Source of the DNA: CAZBDU01 sp964490725
GTDB lineage: Bacteria; Spirochaetota; Spirochaetia; SZUA-6; DRHE01
Direction of reading: 5' to 3'
Assembly (NCBI GenBank): GCA_964490725.1
Contig: CAZBDU010000036.1
Span: 1-47,479, forward strand
DNA: 47,479 bases
The notes below the pieces were generated by a model. It saw only the letters and a program-made list of their open reading frames with translations. It was not told the DNA's origin and did no database searches. Of this stretch, positions 35,192 through 43,856 are shown piece after piece. Made by a program: the position numbers and the translations under genes. The number at the start of each line of letters is the position of its first letter. The first letter of the stretch is position 1.

Positions 35192-36061
35192 ATGAAGGTG
35201 GAGCACGTCGCGGCGGTGGGCAACCTCCTGGGCGAGGGACCCCTGTGGCACCCCCAGGAGAAGCTGCTGTACTGGGTGGACGCCTTCGGCCGGATGTACC
35301 TGACCTACGATCCGGCGAGCGGGCGGATTCAGCGCCACCCGGTGGAGGAGTTCCTGATCTCCCTGGCCTTCCGCGCCTCCGGCGGGTTGCTGCTGGCCAG
35401 CGACAGCCGCCTGGCGTTCCGCGGGGACGCAGAGGGCGGGCTGCAGCCGGTGCTGGAGGCCCCCTTTGAGGTGGCCCGGGTGCGGTTCAACGACGGGCGG
35501 GTGGACCCGGCAGGACGCTACTTCGTGGGCAGCATGCACCGGGCGGAGAGCGAGCCCCTGGGCGCCCTCTACCGGCTGGACCCCGACCGATCCTTGCGGC
35601 GGCTGCAGGAGGGGATCATCACCTCCAACGGGCTGGGCTGGAGCCCGGATTGCGCCACCTTCTACCACACCGATTCGATCCGCAAGACCATCTACTCCTA
35701 CGAGTACGATGCGGGCGGCGGGCAAATCGCCAACCGGCGGGCTTTCGTCTCCTCCCAGGAGGAGCCGGGGGTGCCGGACGGGCTGGCCGTGGACGCCGAG
35801 GGCTGCGTGTGGAGCTGCCGCTGGGACGGCGGGAAGATCGCCCGCTACGATCCCGCAGGGCGCAAGATGCTGGAAGTCCCGCTGCCCGTGACCAGACCTA
35901 CCAGCTGCGCCTTCGGCGGGGAGGGACTGGACACCCTGTACGTCACCTCCGCCCGCCACGGCCTCCCGGAGGGGGACCTGCGGGAGCATCCTCAAAGCGG
36001 CGACCTGTTCTGCCTGCGGGCAGGGGTGAGCGGGCAGGTCGAAGCCCTCTTCGCCGGCTGA
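35192..36061 (+). CDS. SMP-30/gluconolactonase-family lactonase
   Basis: This 289-residue cytosolic six-bladed beta-propeller has LGEGPLWHPQEKLLYWVDAFG at the start (metal-binding Glu), FNDGRVDPAGRYFVGSMH, ITSNGLGWSPDCATFYHTDSI (metal-binding Asn), and VPDGLAVDAEGCVWSCRWDGG (metal-binding Asp). The family hydrolyses sugar lactones such as gluconolactone or arabinolactone using a divalent metal. As last gene of the operon behind aaggag, it probably processes a lactone derived from the imported sugar. That suggests an aldose oxidised through a lactone, though the dehydrogenase is not in the window. Confidence 0.92.
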   Translation: MKVEHVAAVGNLLGEGPLWHPQEKLLYWVDAFGRMYLTYDPASGRIQRHPVEEFLISLAFRASGGLLLASDSRLAFRGDAEGGLQPVLEAPFEVARVRFNDGRVDPAGRYFVGSMHRAESEPLGALYRLDPDRSLRRLQEGIITSNGLGWSPDCATFYHTDSIRKTIYSYEYDAGGGQIANRRAFVSSQEEPGVPDGLAVDAEGCVWSCRWDGGKIARYDPAGRKMLEVPLPVTRPTSCAFGGEGLDTLYVTSARHGLPEGDLREHPQSGDLFCLRAGVSGQVEALFAG

Positions 36062-36068
36062 AAGCGCC

Positions 36069-36100
36069 GGCAGCGGGCGCCGTCCGGGGCCCGCACTGCC
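36069..36100 (+). terminator. Hairpin after the first sugar operon
   Basis: ggcagcgggc and gcccgcactgcc can pair around a short GC loop directly after the lactonase stop. There is no T tract, so it may be a transcript-stabilising or Rho-assisted end rather than a classic intrinsic terminator. Confidence 0.45.
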
Positions 36101-36198
36101 TCCGCGGTCCCGTCCCGAACGGCAGAAGACGCCAGATTGACTGGATTCCGCCATAGTGAACGCAGCGATCGCGGGTGCCATCCGGGAAGTCGGGCGCC

Positions 36199-36687
36199 TC
36201 AGCCATGTCCCTGCCGCTGGACAGTCGCTTCCACGAAAAGAGGCCGCCCCCACCTGCGTTCGTCGAATACCTTGACGCTGGCTACCAGGAAGCGATAGAG
36301 GCGATAGCTTTTGCCCGGGTCGTCACGACCAAGGCCCTCTTGCCAGCTTGCATAGGCCGGGAAGCGTCCCTCGTAGGAGCGGCTCGCCTCCACTGCGTTC
36401 GCCCCGCTGGCCGGCTCGCAGTTGCCAAAGAGCCGCAGCCTTCGATCGGGGCCGCCCCACCGCTGGGAAGAGGCGAACACCGTCATTGCCAGGGAAGGAT
36501 TGGTCTGCAGGTTTCTGCAGTGCCTGGCGTTGGGGTGGGACAGAGACTAGAGCACCAGATCATCGGAGTAGGAGGAATAGGCCGTATTGGCGTGGGCCCG
36601 ATGATCGGGCGTGACCGTCGCTATCGAGCAGAGGACGTTTTCTGCCAGCCTTGCCAGGAGGCTCTCCAGCACATCCTCGGAAGACAT
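36199..36687 (-). pseudogene. PPOX-family (pyridoxamine-phosphate-oxidase-like) gene with one amber stop
   Basis: Read from ATG 36687 (SSEDVLESLLARLAENVLC), one frame gives a 162-residue flavin-reductase-like split-barrel protein: SIATVTPDHRAHANTAY, LSHPNARHCRNLQTNPSLAM, LRLFGNCEP and YRLYRFLVASVKVFDERRWG. Codon 47, where the family has an aromatic residue (L-Y-x-L-SHP), is TAG (36549-36547). Everything else is intact. No ATG, GTG or TTG re-start directly follows, so the full protein is made only if the stop is suppressed or is a sequencing error. It was presumably an FMN- or haem-binding stress protein. Confidence 0.75.
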
Positions 36688-36964
36688 CGGAAGACAGCTG
36701 TTGAGCGGCGACAGGCTCTCCCGCCGGGTCTGTCGCCGCGACGATCACGAGACTGACGCGGTCCATGTTGTCCCCCCGTCCGCTTCATCCTTGCTCGAAG
36801 GTCGTCCTGCGAACATCATTGTATCCCCGCGCGGGCGGGGGAAGCCAGGCGGAAGCCAGCGAGTGGGTCCACAGCCGCCGGAGGGCCAAGACAAAGACGG
36901 GGGCGAGCCGAGAAGCGCGCTGGGATGACAGCAGCGCGTGCGCGCCGTGCGCAGCGCCGCCGGG

Positions 36965-36993
36965 TTGACAGCGGCAGGTAGGCGGGCTAGGGT
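36965..36993 (+). promoter_or_regulatory. Promoter close to the next start codon
   Basis: TTGACA (36965-36970), a 17-base spacer and TAGGGT (36988-36993) form a consensus -35 with a weaker -10. The ATG at 37003 lies 9 bases beyond the -10 box, with no room for a ribosome site, so the transcript would have almost no leader. The gap 36688-36964 otherwise shows only low-complexity GC-rich sequence and one 10-base near-direct repeat (cggaagacat/cggaagacag). Confidence 0.55.
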
Positions 36994-37002
36994 CTACCTG
37001 GC

Positions 37003-37374
37003 ATGGTATCCAGGAGGGTCCTCTCCCGCGCCCAGGCGGAGCACGCCATGAGGCACGGCGAGTTCGACGAAGGCGTCATCCGGGCCGCGCCGCGGGTGGC
37101 GGTGGTGCTCAGCCAGGACTGGTGCCCCCAGTGGACGGCCATGGACCGCTACCTGGACGAGCTGGCCGCCGGGGCGGAGCAGGCGGGGCCACCCCTGGTG
37201 GTCTTCCACCTGCTGTACAACCGGGTGCATTACTTCCGGCAATTCCTGTGCTTCAAGGAGCAGTTCTGGCGGAACGCCCTCATCCCCTACGTGCGCTACT
37301 ACCGCGAGGGGGCTTTCCTGCGGGAGAGCAACTTCGTGTCCCTGCCGCGGTTCCTGCGCTCCCTGGAGCCCTGA
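37003..37374 (+). CDS. Small thioredoxin-like protein
   Basis: This 123-residue cytosolic protein has no signal peptide. The strand-turn RVAVVLSQDWCPQWTAM resembles the thioredoxin fold's beta strand and active-site turn, but only one cysteine is present, so disulphide reduction by the usual CxxC is not possible. VVFHLLYNRVHYFRQFLCFKEQFW and VSLPRFLRSLEP complete an alpha/beta pattern. The ATG at 37003 has no ribosome site but a close promoter. Function unknown. Confidence 0.65.
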   Translation: MVSRRVLSRAQAEHAMRHGEFDEGVIRAAPRVAVVLSQDWCPQWTAMDRYLDELAAGAEQAGPPLVVFHLLYNRVHYFRQFLCFKEQFWRNALIPYVRYYREGAFLRESNFVSLPRFLRSLEP

Positions 37375-37414
37375 GCCCTGAGGCCCGGTGGAGCCGCCGC
37401 TGGTGGCTACCGGT

Positions 37415-37430
37415 GTATCCAGCTGGATAC
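37415..37430. promoter_or_regulatory. Perfect palindrome, candidate activator site for the sigma-54 operon
   Basis: gtatccagctggatac is a perfect 16-base palindrome, and a further half-site (tatccagc) lies at 37436-37443. It sits about 150 bases upstream of the -24 element of the sigma-54 promoter, the usual distance for enhancer-binding activators such as the one encoded at 43853. Confidence 0.55.
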
Positions 37431-37444
37431 CCGCCTATCCAGCC

Positions 37445-37462
37445 GGCGGCGCCTGCGCCGCC
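37445..37462. other. Perfect GC hairpin
   Basis: ggcggcgc-ct-gcgccgcc pairs perfectly over eight bases. It lies between the thioredoxin-like gene and the sigma-54 promoter, and may end the upstream transcript or shape the DNA between activator site and promoter. No T tract follows. Confidence 0.5.
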
Positions 37463-37572
37463 CCCCCAGCGGGCGTGAGGCCCGGGGCGCGGCGAGGGGC
37501 GCCGCCGCGCAACCCGTTCCACGGAAAAGAATAAAACGAAATCTGTAGAAAAAGCGGCTGATCCGCGCGGCC

Positions 37573-37588
37573 CGGCACGCCGCTTGCT
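37573..37588 (+). promoter_or_regulatory. Sigma-54 promoter of the second sugar operon
   Basis: CGGCACG-ccgc-TTGCT matches the sigma-54 consensus (TGGCACG-N4-TTGCW) in all but the first base, with GG and GC at the correct 10-base separation. Transcription would begin near 37599, 40 bases before the binding-protein ATG. Confidence 0.75.
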
Positions 37589-37638
37589 TATCAATCCTTC
37601 GGTTGTCAACCATTTCTCGATTTCCTCAGGAGGTCAGC

Positions 37639-38637
37639 ATGAGCAAGAGTGCAAAGGCGGTTCTGGTGGCGGCGCTGGTGCTGCTCGCGGCGGTGCCTAC
37701 GTTCGCCGGCGGCGGCCAGGAGCCGGCGTCGGCCAAGGCGGTGAGCATGGCTTTCATGCCGGGCATCGCCGATCCGTTTTACTTCACCATGGAACGGGGC
37801 ATACGGGCCAAGGCCCAGGAGCTGGGGGTGAATCTCACCGTGGGTGAGTACCCCACGACCTGGGGCCCGGAGGCGCAGGTGCCGATCCTTCAGGCCATGA
37901 TGGCCAAGGGCGGCATCGACATGCTCCTCATTGCCCCCACCGCGGTGGACGCTCTCATCGCCCCGCTGAAGAAGATCTACGACAGCGGCGTGCAGATCAT
38001 CACGGTGGACACCTTCCTGGGCGACGGAGACTACTCCAAGTCGAGCAACTACTCCTTCCCCCTTTCCTACATCGGCACCGACAACGAGCTGGGCGGCCAG
38101 AAGGTGGCCGAGCACCTGGCCAAGCTCATCGGGGAGAAGGGCAAGGTCTTCGTGGAGTCCACCAACCCGGACACCTCCTCGGTGATCGGCCGGGTTAACG
38201 GCTTCAAGAAGGGGATCGCCGAGTTCCCCAACATGCAGCTGGTGGGCGTGGACTACTGCCTGGACGTGCAGCAGAAGGCCATGCAGCAGGTCTCCGCTGC
38301 CCTGCAGAAGAACCCCGACATCGTGGGCATCTTCGGCGTCAATGTGTTCAGCGCCCAGGGCGCCTACCAGGCGGTGGTGAACGCCGGGCTCACCGGCGCG
38401 GTGAAGATCGCCACCTGGGACGCCACCGAAACCCTGATCCAGGCGCTCAAGGCCGGTCAGGTGGACCTGGTGCTGGCGCAGAAGCCGGCAGAAATCGGCT
38501 CCCTGGCCGTGGAGTGGGGCTACAAGTACCTCACCGCGGGCACCGCCATCCCCAAGAAGGTCATCCCGGGGTTCGAGTTCTTCACCAAGGACAACGTCAA
38601 CGACCCCGACATGCAGCAGTGGATCTACAAGAAGTAG
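37639..38637 (+). CDS. Sugar-type ABC transporter substrate-binding protein, second system
   Basis: ATG 37639 is chosen behind caggaggt. This 332-residue exported protein has a signal peptide ending PTFAGGGQE. It has the type-1 periplasmic-binding fold: MAFMPGIADPFYFTMERGIRAKAQELG, ILQAMMAKGGIDMLLIAPTAVDALI, GVQIITVDTFLGDGDY, IGTDNELGGQKVAEHLA, IVGIFGVNVFSAQGAYQAV, and VDLVLAQKPAEIGSLAVEWG. It is distinct in sequence from the first system's protein, so a different ligand is likely. It has its own sigma-54 promoter and is followed by a strong hairpin before the permeases. Confidence 0.94.
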   Translation: MSKSAKAVLVAALVLLAAVPTFAGGGQEPASAKAVSMAFMPGIADPFYFTMERGIRAKAQELGVNLTVGEYPTTWGPEAQVPILQAMMAKGGIDMLLIAPTAVDALIAPLKKIYDSGVQIITVDTFLGDGDYSKSSNYSFPLSYIGTDNELGGQKVAEHLAKLIGEKGKVFVESTNPDTSSVIGRVNGFKKGIAEFPNMQLVGVDYCLDVQQKAMQQVSAALQKNPDIVGIFGVNVFSAQGAYQAVVNAGLTGAVKIATWDATETLIQALKAGQVDLVLAQKPAEIGSLAVEWGYKYLTAGTAIPKKVIPGFEFFTKDNVNDPDMQQWIYKK

Positions 38638-38652
38638 CCCATGTCCTGTCCC

Positions 38653-38680
38653 GGGCCGGTCTTCGCGGGAAGACCGGCCC
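38653..38680 (+). terminator. Twelve-base-pair intercistronic hairpin
   Basis: gggccggtcttc-gcgg-gaagaccggccc is a perfect 12-pair stem with a four-base loop, 15 bases after the binding-protein stop. Without a T tract it is more likely a partial terminator or a stabiliser that leaves more binding-protein mRNA than permease mRNA. Confidence 0.8.
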
Positions 38681-38747
38681 TCCCGTCTCCGATTGCGTGT
38701 GCTCCGGTCATGACGTAGAATCGATGAACGGAAAGGGGTGAGGAGCC

Positions 38748-39848
38748 ATGCAGGCGAGCTCTGGAGCGCTCCGCGGCGGGGAGCCGCGGTTCACCGCTCT
38801 GTCCGTGCTGGGCAAGAACTGGGCGGCCTTCTTCCTCCTGGCCTCCGTGGCGGTGTTCAGCTTCACGGGAGCCAACTTCCTGACCCTGGCGAACCTCCAG
38901 AACATTCTCTACGCGGCCACCATCTACCTCCTGCTGGCCAGCGCCGAGACCTTCGTGATCATCACCGGAGGGATCGACCTGTCGGTGGGCTACGTGATGG
39001 GCCTGTCCTCGGTGATCTGCGCCGGGGTCATGAGGGACCTCTGGTACGTTCAATACGGGGTGGGCTGGCCTGCGCTTCCCGCCGCGGCCGCCGGGGTCGT
39101 GGCGGCCATGCTGGCCAGCCTGGCCTGCGGGCTCGCCAGCGGGGTGCTCGTGGCCCGCTTCAGGGTGCCGCCGTTCATCGCCACCCTGGGGGTGCTGGGG
39201 GTGGCCTACGGGGTGACCCTGCACGCCAGCGGCGGCGGCTTTCCCGTGGCCTTTCTGCCCCCCGGCCTGAGGGAGATCGGCAACGGCTTCGTATACTACC
39301 ACAATCCGGTCACCGGCGCCGGAAGCTTCTTCTCCCGGCCCGCCGGTACCCTGGATTCCCAGATCAAGGAGCTGGTGCGGGTCTTTCCCAACTCCCTGAT
39401 CTTCATCCTGGTGGTGCTGGCCGCGCTCTGGTACCTGCTGAAGCACACCCGCTTCGGACAGCACACCTACGCCATCGGCGGCAGCATGGATGCCGCCGTG
39501 CGGGCGGGGATCGACACCCGCAGACATCTCCGGCGGGTCTACCTGCTCTCCGCCTTCCTTTCCGGACTGGCGGGGGTGGTCAACGTGTTCCAGACCGGCA
39601 CGGGCAACTTCACCCCCATGGGAGCCAACTACGAGCTGTTCGCCATCGCGGCGGTCATCATCGGAGGGGCCAGCCTGATGGGCGGCAAGGGCAGGATCAT
39701 GGCTTCCGTCATCGGGGTGCTCATCCTGCAGGTGCTGGACAACGGGCTGAACCTCTCCGGGGTGGAGTCCTTCTACCGCTACATCGCTACCGGCGTGGTG
39801 CTGATCGTGGCGGTGGTGATCGACCAGCTCTTTCCCGATCTGTTCTGA
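38748..39848 (+). CDS. Sugar ABC permease of the second system, first of pair
   Basis: This 366-residue RbsC-class membrane protein starts at ATG 38748 behind gtgagga. Landmarks are ASAETFVIITGGIDLSVGYVMGLSSVI, GVLVARFRVPPFIATLG, YAIGGSMDAAVRAGI and IAAVIIGGASLMGGKGRI. It carries a ~50-residue insert around FVYYHNPVTGAGSFFSRPAG that its counterparts in the first operon lack; the next gene has the same insert. This supports a separate subfamily. Confidence 0.94.
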   Translation: MQASSGALRGGEPRFTALSVLGKNWAAFFLLASVAVFSFTGANFLTLANLQNILYAATIYLLLASAETFVIITGGIDLSVGYVMGLSSVICAGVMRDLWYVQYGVGWPALPAAAAGVVAAMLASLACGLASGVLVARFRVPPFIATLGVLGVAYGVTLHASGGGFPVAFLPPGLREIGNGFVYYHNPVTGAGSFFSRPAGTLDSQIKELVRVFPNSLIFILVVLAALWYLLKHTRFGQHTYAIGGSMDAAVRAGIDTRRHLRRVYLLSAFLSGLAGVVNVFQTGTGNFTPMGANYELFAIAAVIIGGASLMGGKGRIMASVIGVLILQVLDNGLNLSGVESFYRYIATGVVLIVAVVIDQLFPDLF

Positions 39849-39855
39849 ACGAGCC

Positions 39856-40920
39856 ATGGAGCGCGAGATGATGCGGCGAAGCGGATTGACGACGTTCCTG
39901 GGGCAGCGCTGGGCGGTCCTGTTCCTGGCGGCGGAGCTGGTGGTCTTCAGCGTCGTGGGGGCCGGCTTCCTGACGCTGAACGGCCTGCAGATCGTGCTCT
40001 TCTACGGCACCTCCCTGTTCCTGCTGGCCACCGCGGAGACCTTCGTGATCGTCACCGGCGGCGTGGACCTGTCGGTGGGCTACGTCATGGGCTTTGCCAC
40101 CATCGTCTCCGCCAAGCTCGTCGCCGGCCTGGTCAGGGGGGGGATGGCCCCCGGGCCGGCCATCCTGGCGGGTATCCTGATCACCCTGGTGGTAGGCCTC
40201 CTGCCGGGCGCCCTCAGCGGGCTGCTGGTGGGGCGCCTGCGGGTCCCTCCCTTTCTGGCCACCTTCTCCACGGGGGGGATCACCTACGGGGTTTCCCTTC
40301 TGATGATCGGGGGGGTGGCGGCCAAGGACGTGCCGATCCTGGCCAACGATATCGGCAACAGCTACTTCCTCTACTACGTGGCGGGCAAGGGGTTCTCCCT
40401 GTTCAGCCGCCCCGAGGTGGCGCGGGGCACCAGGGTGGTGGAGCTGATTCCCAGCATGGTGGTGCTGACCGCGGCATTCGTCGCGGTGGCTGCCTTCCTG
40501 CTGAAGCGCAGCCGCTTCGGCCAGCACGCCTACGCCATCGGAGGCAACATCGACGCTGCCGTGCGGGCGGGAATCAACACCCAGCGGCACCTGCTTGCCA
40601 CCTACATGATCTCCGCGCTCTTCGCCACCCTGGCGGGGATCATCTACATGCTGGAGTACGTGACCGGCAAGGCCGACGCGGGAGTCTCCTTCCTGCTGGA
40701 CTCCATCGTGGGGGTGGTCATCGGGGGGGCCAGCCTCTACGGCGGCAGCGGCACCGTCTGGGGGACGATCCTGGGCTGCCTGATCCTCTCCGTGCTGGAG
40801 ACGGGCCTGCGTATGGCCGGGGTGCAGACCTTCGACAAGTTCATCGCCGTGGGGCTCATCCTGATCTTCGCCGTGCTGATCGACCAGTTCTTCCCCGAGC
40901 TGATCCACAAGGACGATTAG
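39856..40920 (+). CDS. Sugar ABC permease of the second system, second of pair
   Basis: This 354-residue paralogue of the preceding permease contains TAETFVIVTGGVDLSVGYVMGFATIV, GLLVGRLRVPPFLATFS, the matching insert YFLYYVAGKGFSLFSRPEV, YAIGGNIDAAVRAGINTQRHL and VVIGGASLYGGSGTVWG. It starts 7 bases after its neighbour. ATG 39856 is used, but ATG 39868 is possible since neither has a strong ribosome site. The two genes look like an old tandem duplication. Confidence 0.93.
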   Translation: MEREMMRRSGLTTFLGQRWAVLFLAAELVVFSVVGAGFLTLNGLQIVLFYGTSLFLLATAETFVIVTGGVDLSVGYVMGFATIVSAKLVAGLVRGGMAPGPAILAGILITLVVGLLPGALSGLLVGRLRVPPFLATFSTGGITYGVSLLMIGGVAAKDVPILANDIGNSYFLYYVAGKGFSLFSRPEVARGTRVVELIPSMVVLTAAFVAVAAFLLKRSRFGQHAYAIGGNIDAAVRAGINTQRHLLATYMISALFATLAGIIYMLEYVTGKADAGVSFLLDSIVGVVIGGASLYGGSGTVWGTILGCLILSVLETGLRMAGVQTFDKFIAVGLILIFAVLIDQFFPELIHKDD

Positions 40921-40932
40921 AAGGAGGCCCGA

Positions 40933-41685
40933 ATGGGGTACCTGCTGGAGGTGAGGAACATCGTGAAGCGCTTCGGAGGGCTCACCGCGGTCAACAAGGT
41001 AAGCCTGGGGGTGAACGCCGGAGAGGTGGTGGGGCTGCTCGGGGACAACGGGGCCGGGAAGTCCACCCTGATTAAGGTCATCTCCGGGGTGTACCGCGCC
41101 GAAGAAGGACAGATCTTCTTCCAGGGCCGGGAGGTGCAGGTCGAGACCCCCATGGACGCCCTGGCCATGGGAATCGAAACGATCTACCAGGACCTGGCCC
41201 TGGCGGAGAACCTCACCACCCCGGCGAACATCTTCCTGGGCAGGGAGAAGATGAAGAAGTGGCTGGGGCTGATCCCGGTGCTGGACCACGAAACCATGCG
41301 CGCCGAGAGCCGCAAGGTGCTGGAGAAGCTGGACATCGAGATCCCCTCGCTGCGCAACCGCATCCGGGCGCTGTCCGGGGGCCAGCGCCAGGCGGTGGCG
41401 ATCTCCCGCTCGATCTACTGGGACGCCAGGTTCATCATCATGGACGAGCCCACCGCCGCCCTGGGCGTGGCGGAGCAGAAGAAGGTGCTGGCCACGGTGA
41501 ACCTGCTCAAGTCCCACGACATCGGGGTGATCGTCATCAGCCACCAGATGCACGACGTTTTCTCCGTGGCGGACCGCCTGGTGATCATGCGCCGCGGGGA
41601 GAAGGTGGCCGAGCGGATCACCCGGGAAACCAACCCCGACGAGGTGGTGAGCCTGATCGTGGGAGCGGAAACCGTGGACAAGTAG
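40933..41685 (+). CDS. Single-domain sugar ABC ATPase
   Basis: This 250-residue protein has one nucleotide-binding domain: Walker A GDNGAGKST (37-45), Q-loop ETIYQDLALAENL, signature LSGGQRQAVAISRSI, Walker B FIIMDEPTAALGV and switch His in VISHQMHD. RbsA-type partners normally have two fused domains, whereas this one must homodimerise, as in the FrcA fructose-type systems. It starts behind aaggagg, 12 bases after the permease stop. The kinase gene follows after 26 bases. Confidence 0.95.
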   Translation: MGYLLEVRNIVKRFGGLTAVNKVSLGVNAGEVVGLLGDNGAGKSTLIKVISGVYRAEEGQIFFQGREVQVETPMDALAMGIETIYQDLALAENLTTPANIFLGREKMKKWLGLIPVLDHETMRAESRKVLEKLDIEIPSLRNRIRALSGGQRQAVAISRSIYWDARFIIMDEPTAALGVAEQKKVLATVNLLKSHDIGVIVISHQMHDVFSVADRLVIMRRGEKVAERITRETNPDEVVSLIVGAETVDK

Positions 41686-41711
41686 CCGGGGAGCGGCGGA
41701 GCCGGACAGGG

Positions 41712-43856
41712 ATGAAGCTGTTTACCAAGACGCTGCTGTTCTTTATCGGCGTGATCGCCTTCGGGTCGGCGCTGACAATCCTGGTGATCACCGACCTGAC
41801 GCGGCGGACCAACCTGAACGACGCCCGGCGCGAGCTGACTGAAGAGGCCGCCATCATCTATGACAGCTTCAACTCCTGGAAGCGCCAGATCTGGATCAGC
41901 CTCATCGGCATCGGAGCCGACCGGCGGCTGGCCCGGGTGCTGGCCGCCTCCCAGGGCCGTCCCCCCCGGGAGGACTTCGCCGGGTCGCTCCAGGAGTTCA
42001 TCTTCGTTTCCAAGATCGACACCCTGATCCTGCGCGACCCTCGCAGGAGGACCCTGGAGGTGGTGCCGGTGACCTACAGCACCTTCAACGCCGCCGACCT
42101 GCAGGGCCTGGCCAGGGTGAAGGACCAGCCCTACCTGGAGCTCAGGCTCATCCGCAACGTCCTCTGTCTGACCGGTGTCACCACCATCGAGCTGGCTCCG
42201 GGCAGGCTCCTGGAGGTGTTCCTGCTCAAACGCATCGATGAGGAGCTCTGCAGCCAGCTCACGCTGAACAGGAAATCCCAGGTGGCGCTGTACCTGGGGG
42301 AGCGCTACCTGGTGGGCTCCTTTCCCCGCGGCCTGCCGCCGGCCCGCTTCGATCCCCGCCGGCTGAAGAGCGCCTATCTGGAGACCTACGACCAGCGGAT
42401 CAGCGGCGGGCGCATGAATATCGCCTTCCAGCGCATCGGCAGGCTGGAGCAGCGGGAGGAGGGAGAGGAGCTCTTCCTGGGGGTGTACCTGTCCAACGAG
42501 GCCTACAACGAGAGGATCCTCCTGGTGAGCCGGGCGGTGCTGCTGGTGAGCGCCGCCGGGGCGGCGCTCACCATCATTCTCAGCCTCTTCCTCTCGCGCA
42601 ACATCACTCATCCCATCGCGGAGCTGCTGGCGGCGATGGAGCGCATCAAGGCCGGCGCCTACGACACCCGGGTGGGGCCGCGGGGAGGCCACGAGATCGC
42701 CCGCCTCACCGCCGGGTTCAACGACATGGCCGGCGAGCTCCACGGGAGCCGGGCGGCCATGCAGGAGTACCTCCAGGAGACGGTGCTCCTCAAGGAGTAC
42801 AACGAGAAGATCATCAACTCCATCCAGGCCGGCATCGCCATCGTGAACCGCGACCTGGTGGTGGAGAAGGCCAACAGCTCCTTCCTGCAGTCCTTCGCCC
42901 TGGAGGGCTCCCCGATCATCGGGACCCCGCTGGCCTCGCTGGGGATCGACCTGGTGGACGGGACCGTGCTGGAGCAGATCCGCTCGATCCTGGACAGACG
43001 GTCGGGGTCGTTTCTGGAGATCAAGCGCTCGGGCAGCTCGCGGGTGTTCGAAATCAGGCTCTATCCCTTCTACAGCTCCCAAGGGCAGCTCGAGGAGGCC
43101 TCCGGCTGCGTGTTCGTGGCCCAGGACATCAGCGCCAAGGTGGAGCTGGAGCAGAAGATCTTCCAGGCGGAAAAGCTCTCCTCCATCAGCATGCTCTCCG
43201 CGGGCATGGCCCACGAGATCAACAACCCTCTGAGCTCGATCCTGACGAACGTGCAGAACCTGATGGCCGAGGAGGCCGACGGTGAGCGCAGGATCTCCCT
43301 GCGCTGGATCGAGCAGGAGACGCGGCGGATCGCCCGGATCGTGCAGGAGCTGCTGAACTTCGCTTCCACGGACTCCGGGGACAGCTCCGGCTCTGCGGTG
43401 AACCAGACGGTGGAGGAGACCCTCAGGCTCCTGGGCTACTCCCTGGCGCGGGACAATCGCATCAGGATCCAAACGCGGCTGGCGCAGGGTCTGCCGCCCG
43501 CGGCGCTCAGCAAGGACGAGCTGAAGCAGGTGGCCATCAACCTGATCAAGAACTCCATCCAGGCCATCGACGGGGAAGGCAGGATCCTGGTCTGCACGCG
43601 GCTCAACCAGCGACACCCGTGCATCTCTCTGTCCGTCAGCGACACGGGCAAGGGCATCCCCAAGGAGGTCATGCCACGGATCTTCGATCCTTTCTTCACC
43701 ACCAAGGGGGACGGTTCGGGCACGGGCCTGGGGCTTTCGGTGGTGTACGGGATCGTGACCAAGTACAACGGCGGGATCCGCGTGCGCAGTCGTGAGGGTG
43801 GGGGCACCCGGGTGGGCCTCAGCCTGCCGCTTCTGGAAAGAGGAGCGCAGAGGTGA
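41712..43856 (+). CDS. Membrane sensor histidine kinase (HAMP-PAS-HisKA)
   Basis: This 714-residue protein starts at ATG 41712; an upstream-extended frame is a shadow of the ATPase gene. Helix 1 is at about residues 6-27 (LLFFIGVIAFGSALTILVI). A ~240-residue extracytoplasmic sensor region follows, then helix 2 at about 273-297. Next come HAMP (RNITHPIAELLAAMERIKAGAYDTRV), a PAS-like domain (~370-470, NSIQAGIAIVNRDLVVEKANSSF), HisKA with phospho-acceptor His501 (AGMAHEINNPLSSI), and HATPase (NLIKNSIQAI, DTGKGIP, GTGLGLSVVYGIV). It overlaps the activator gene by 4 bases. It probably senses the transported solute or the loaded binding protein outside the membrane. Confidence 0.95.
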   Translation: MKLFTKTLLFFIGVIAFGSALTILVITDLTRRTNLNDARRELTEEAAIIYDSFNSWKRQIWISLIGIGADRRLARVLAASQGRPPREDFAGSLQEFIFVSKIDTLILRDPRRRTLEVVPVTYSTFNAADLQGLARVKDQPYLELRLIRNVLCLTGVTTIELAPGRLLEVFLLKRIDEELCSQLTLNRKSQVALYLGERYLVGSFPRGLPPARFDPRRLKSAYLETYDQRISGGRMNIAFQRIGRLEQREEGEELFLGVYLSNEAYNERILLVSRAVLLVSAAGAALTIILSLFLSRNITHPIAELLAAMERIKAGAYDTRVGPRGGHEIARLTAGFNDMAGELHGSRAAMQEYLQETVLLKEYNEKIINSIQAGIAIVNRDLVVEKANSSFLQSFALEGSPIIGTPLASLGIDLVDGTVLEQIRSILDRRSGSFLEIKRSGSSRVFEIRLYPFYSSQGQLEEASGCVFVAQDISAKVELEQKIFQAEKLSSISMLSAGMAHEINNPLSSILTNVQNLMAEEADGERRISLRWIEQETRRIARIVQELLNFASTDSGDSSGSAVNQTVEETLRLLGYSLARDNRIRIQTRLAQGLPPAALSKDELKQVAINLIKNSIQAIDGEGRILVCTRLNQRHPCISLSVSDTGKGIPKEVMPRIFDPFFTTKGDGSGTGLGLSVVYGIVTKYNGGIRVRSREGGGTRVGLSLPLLERGAQR

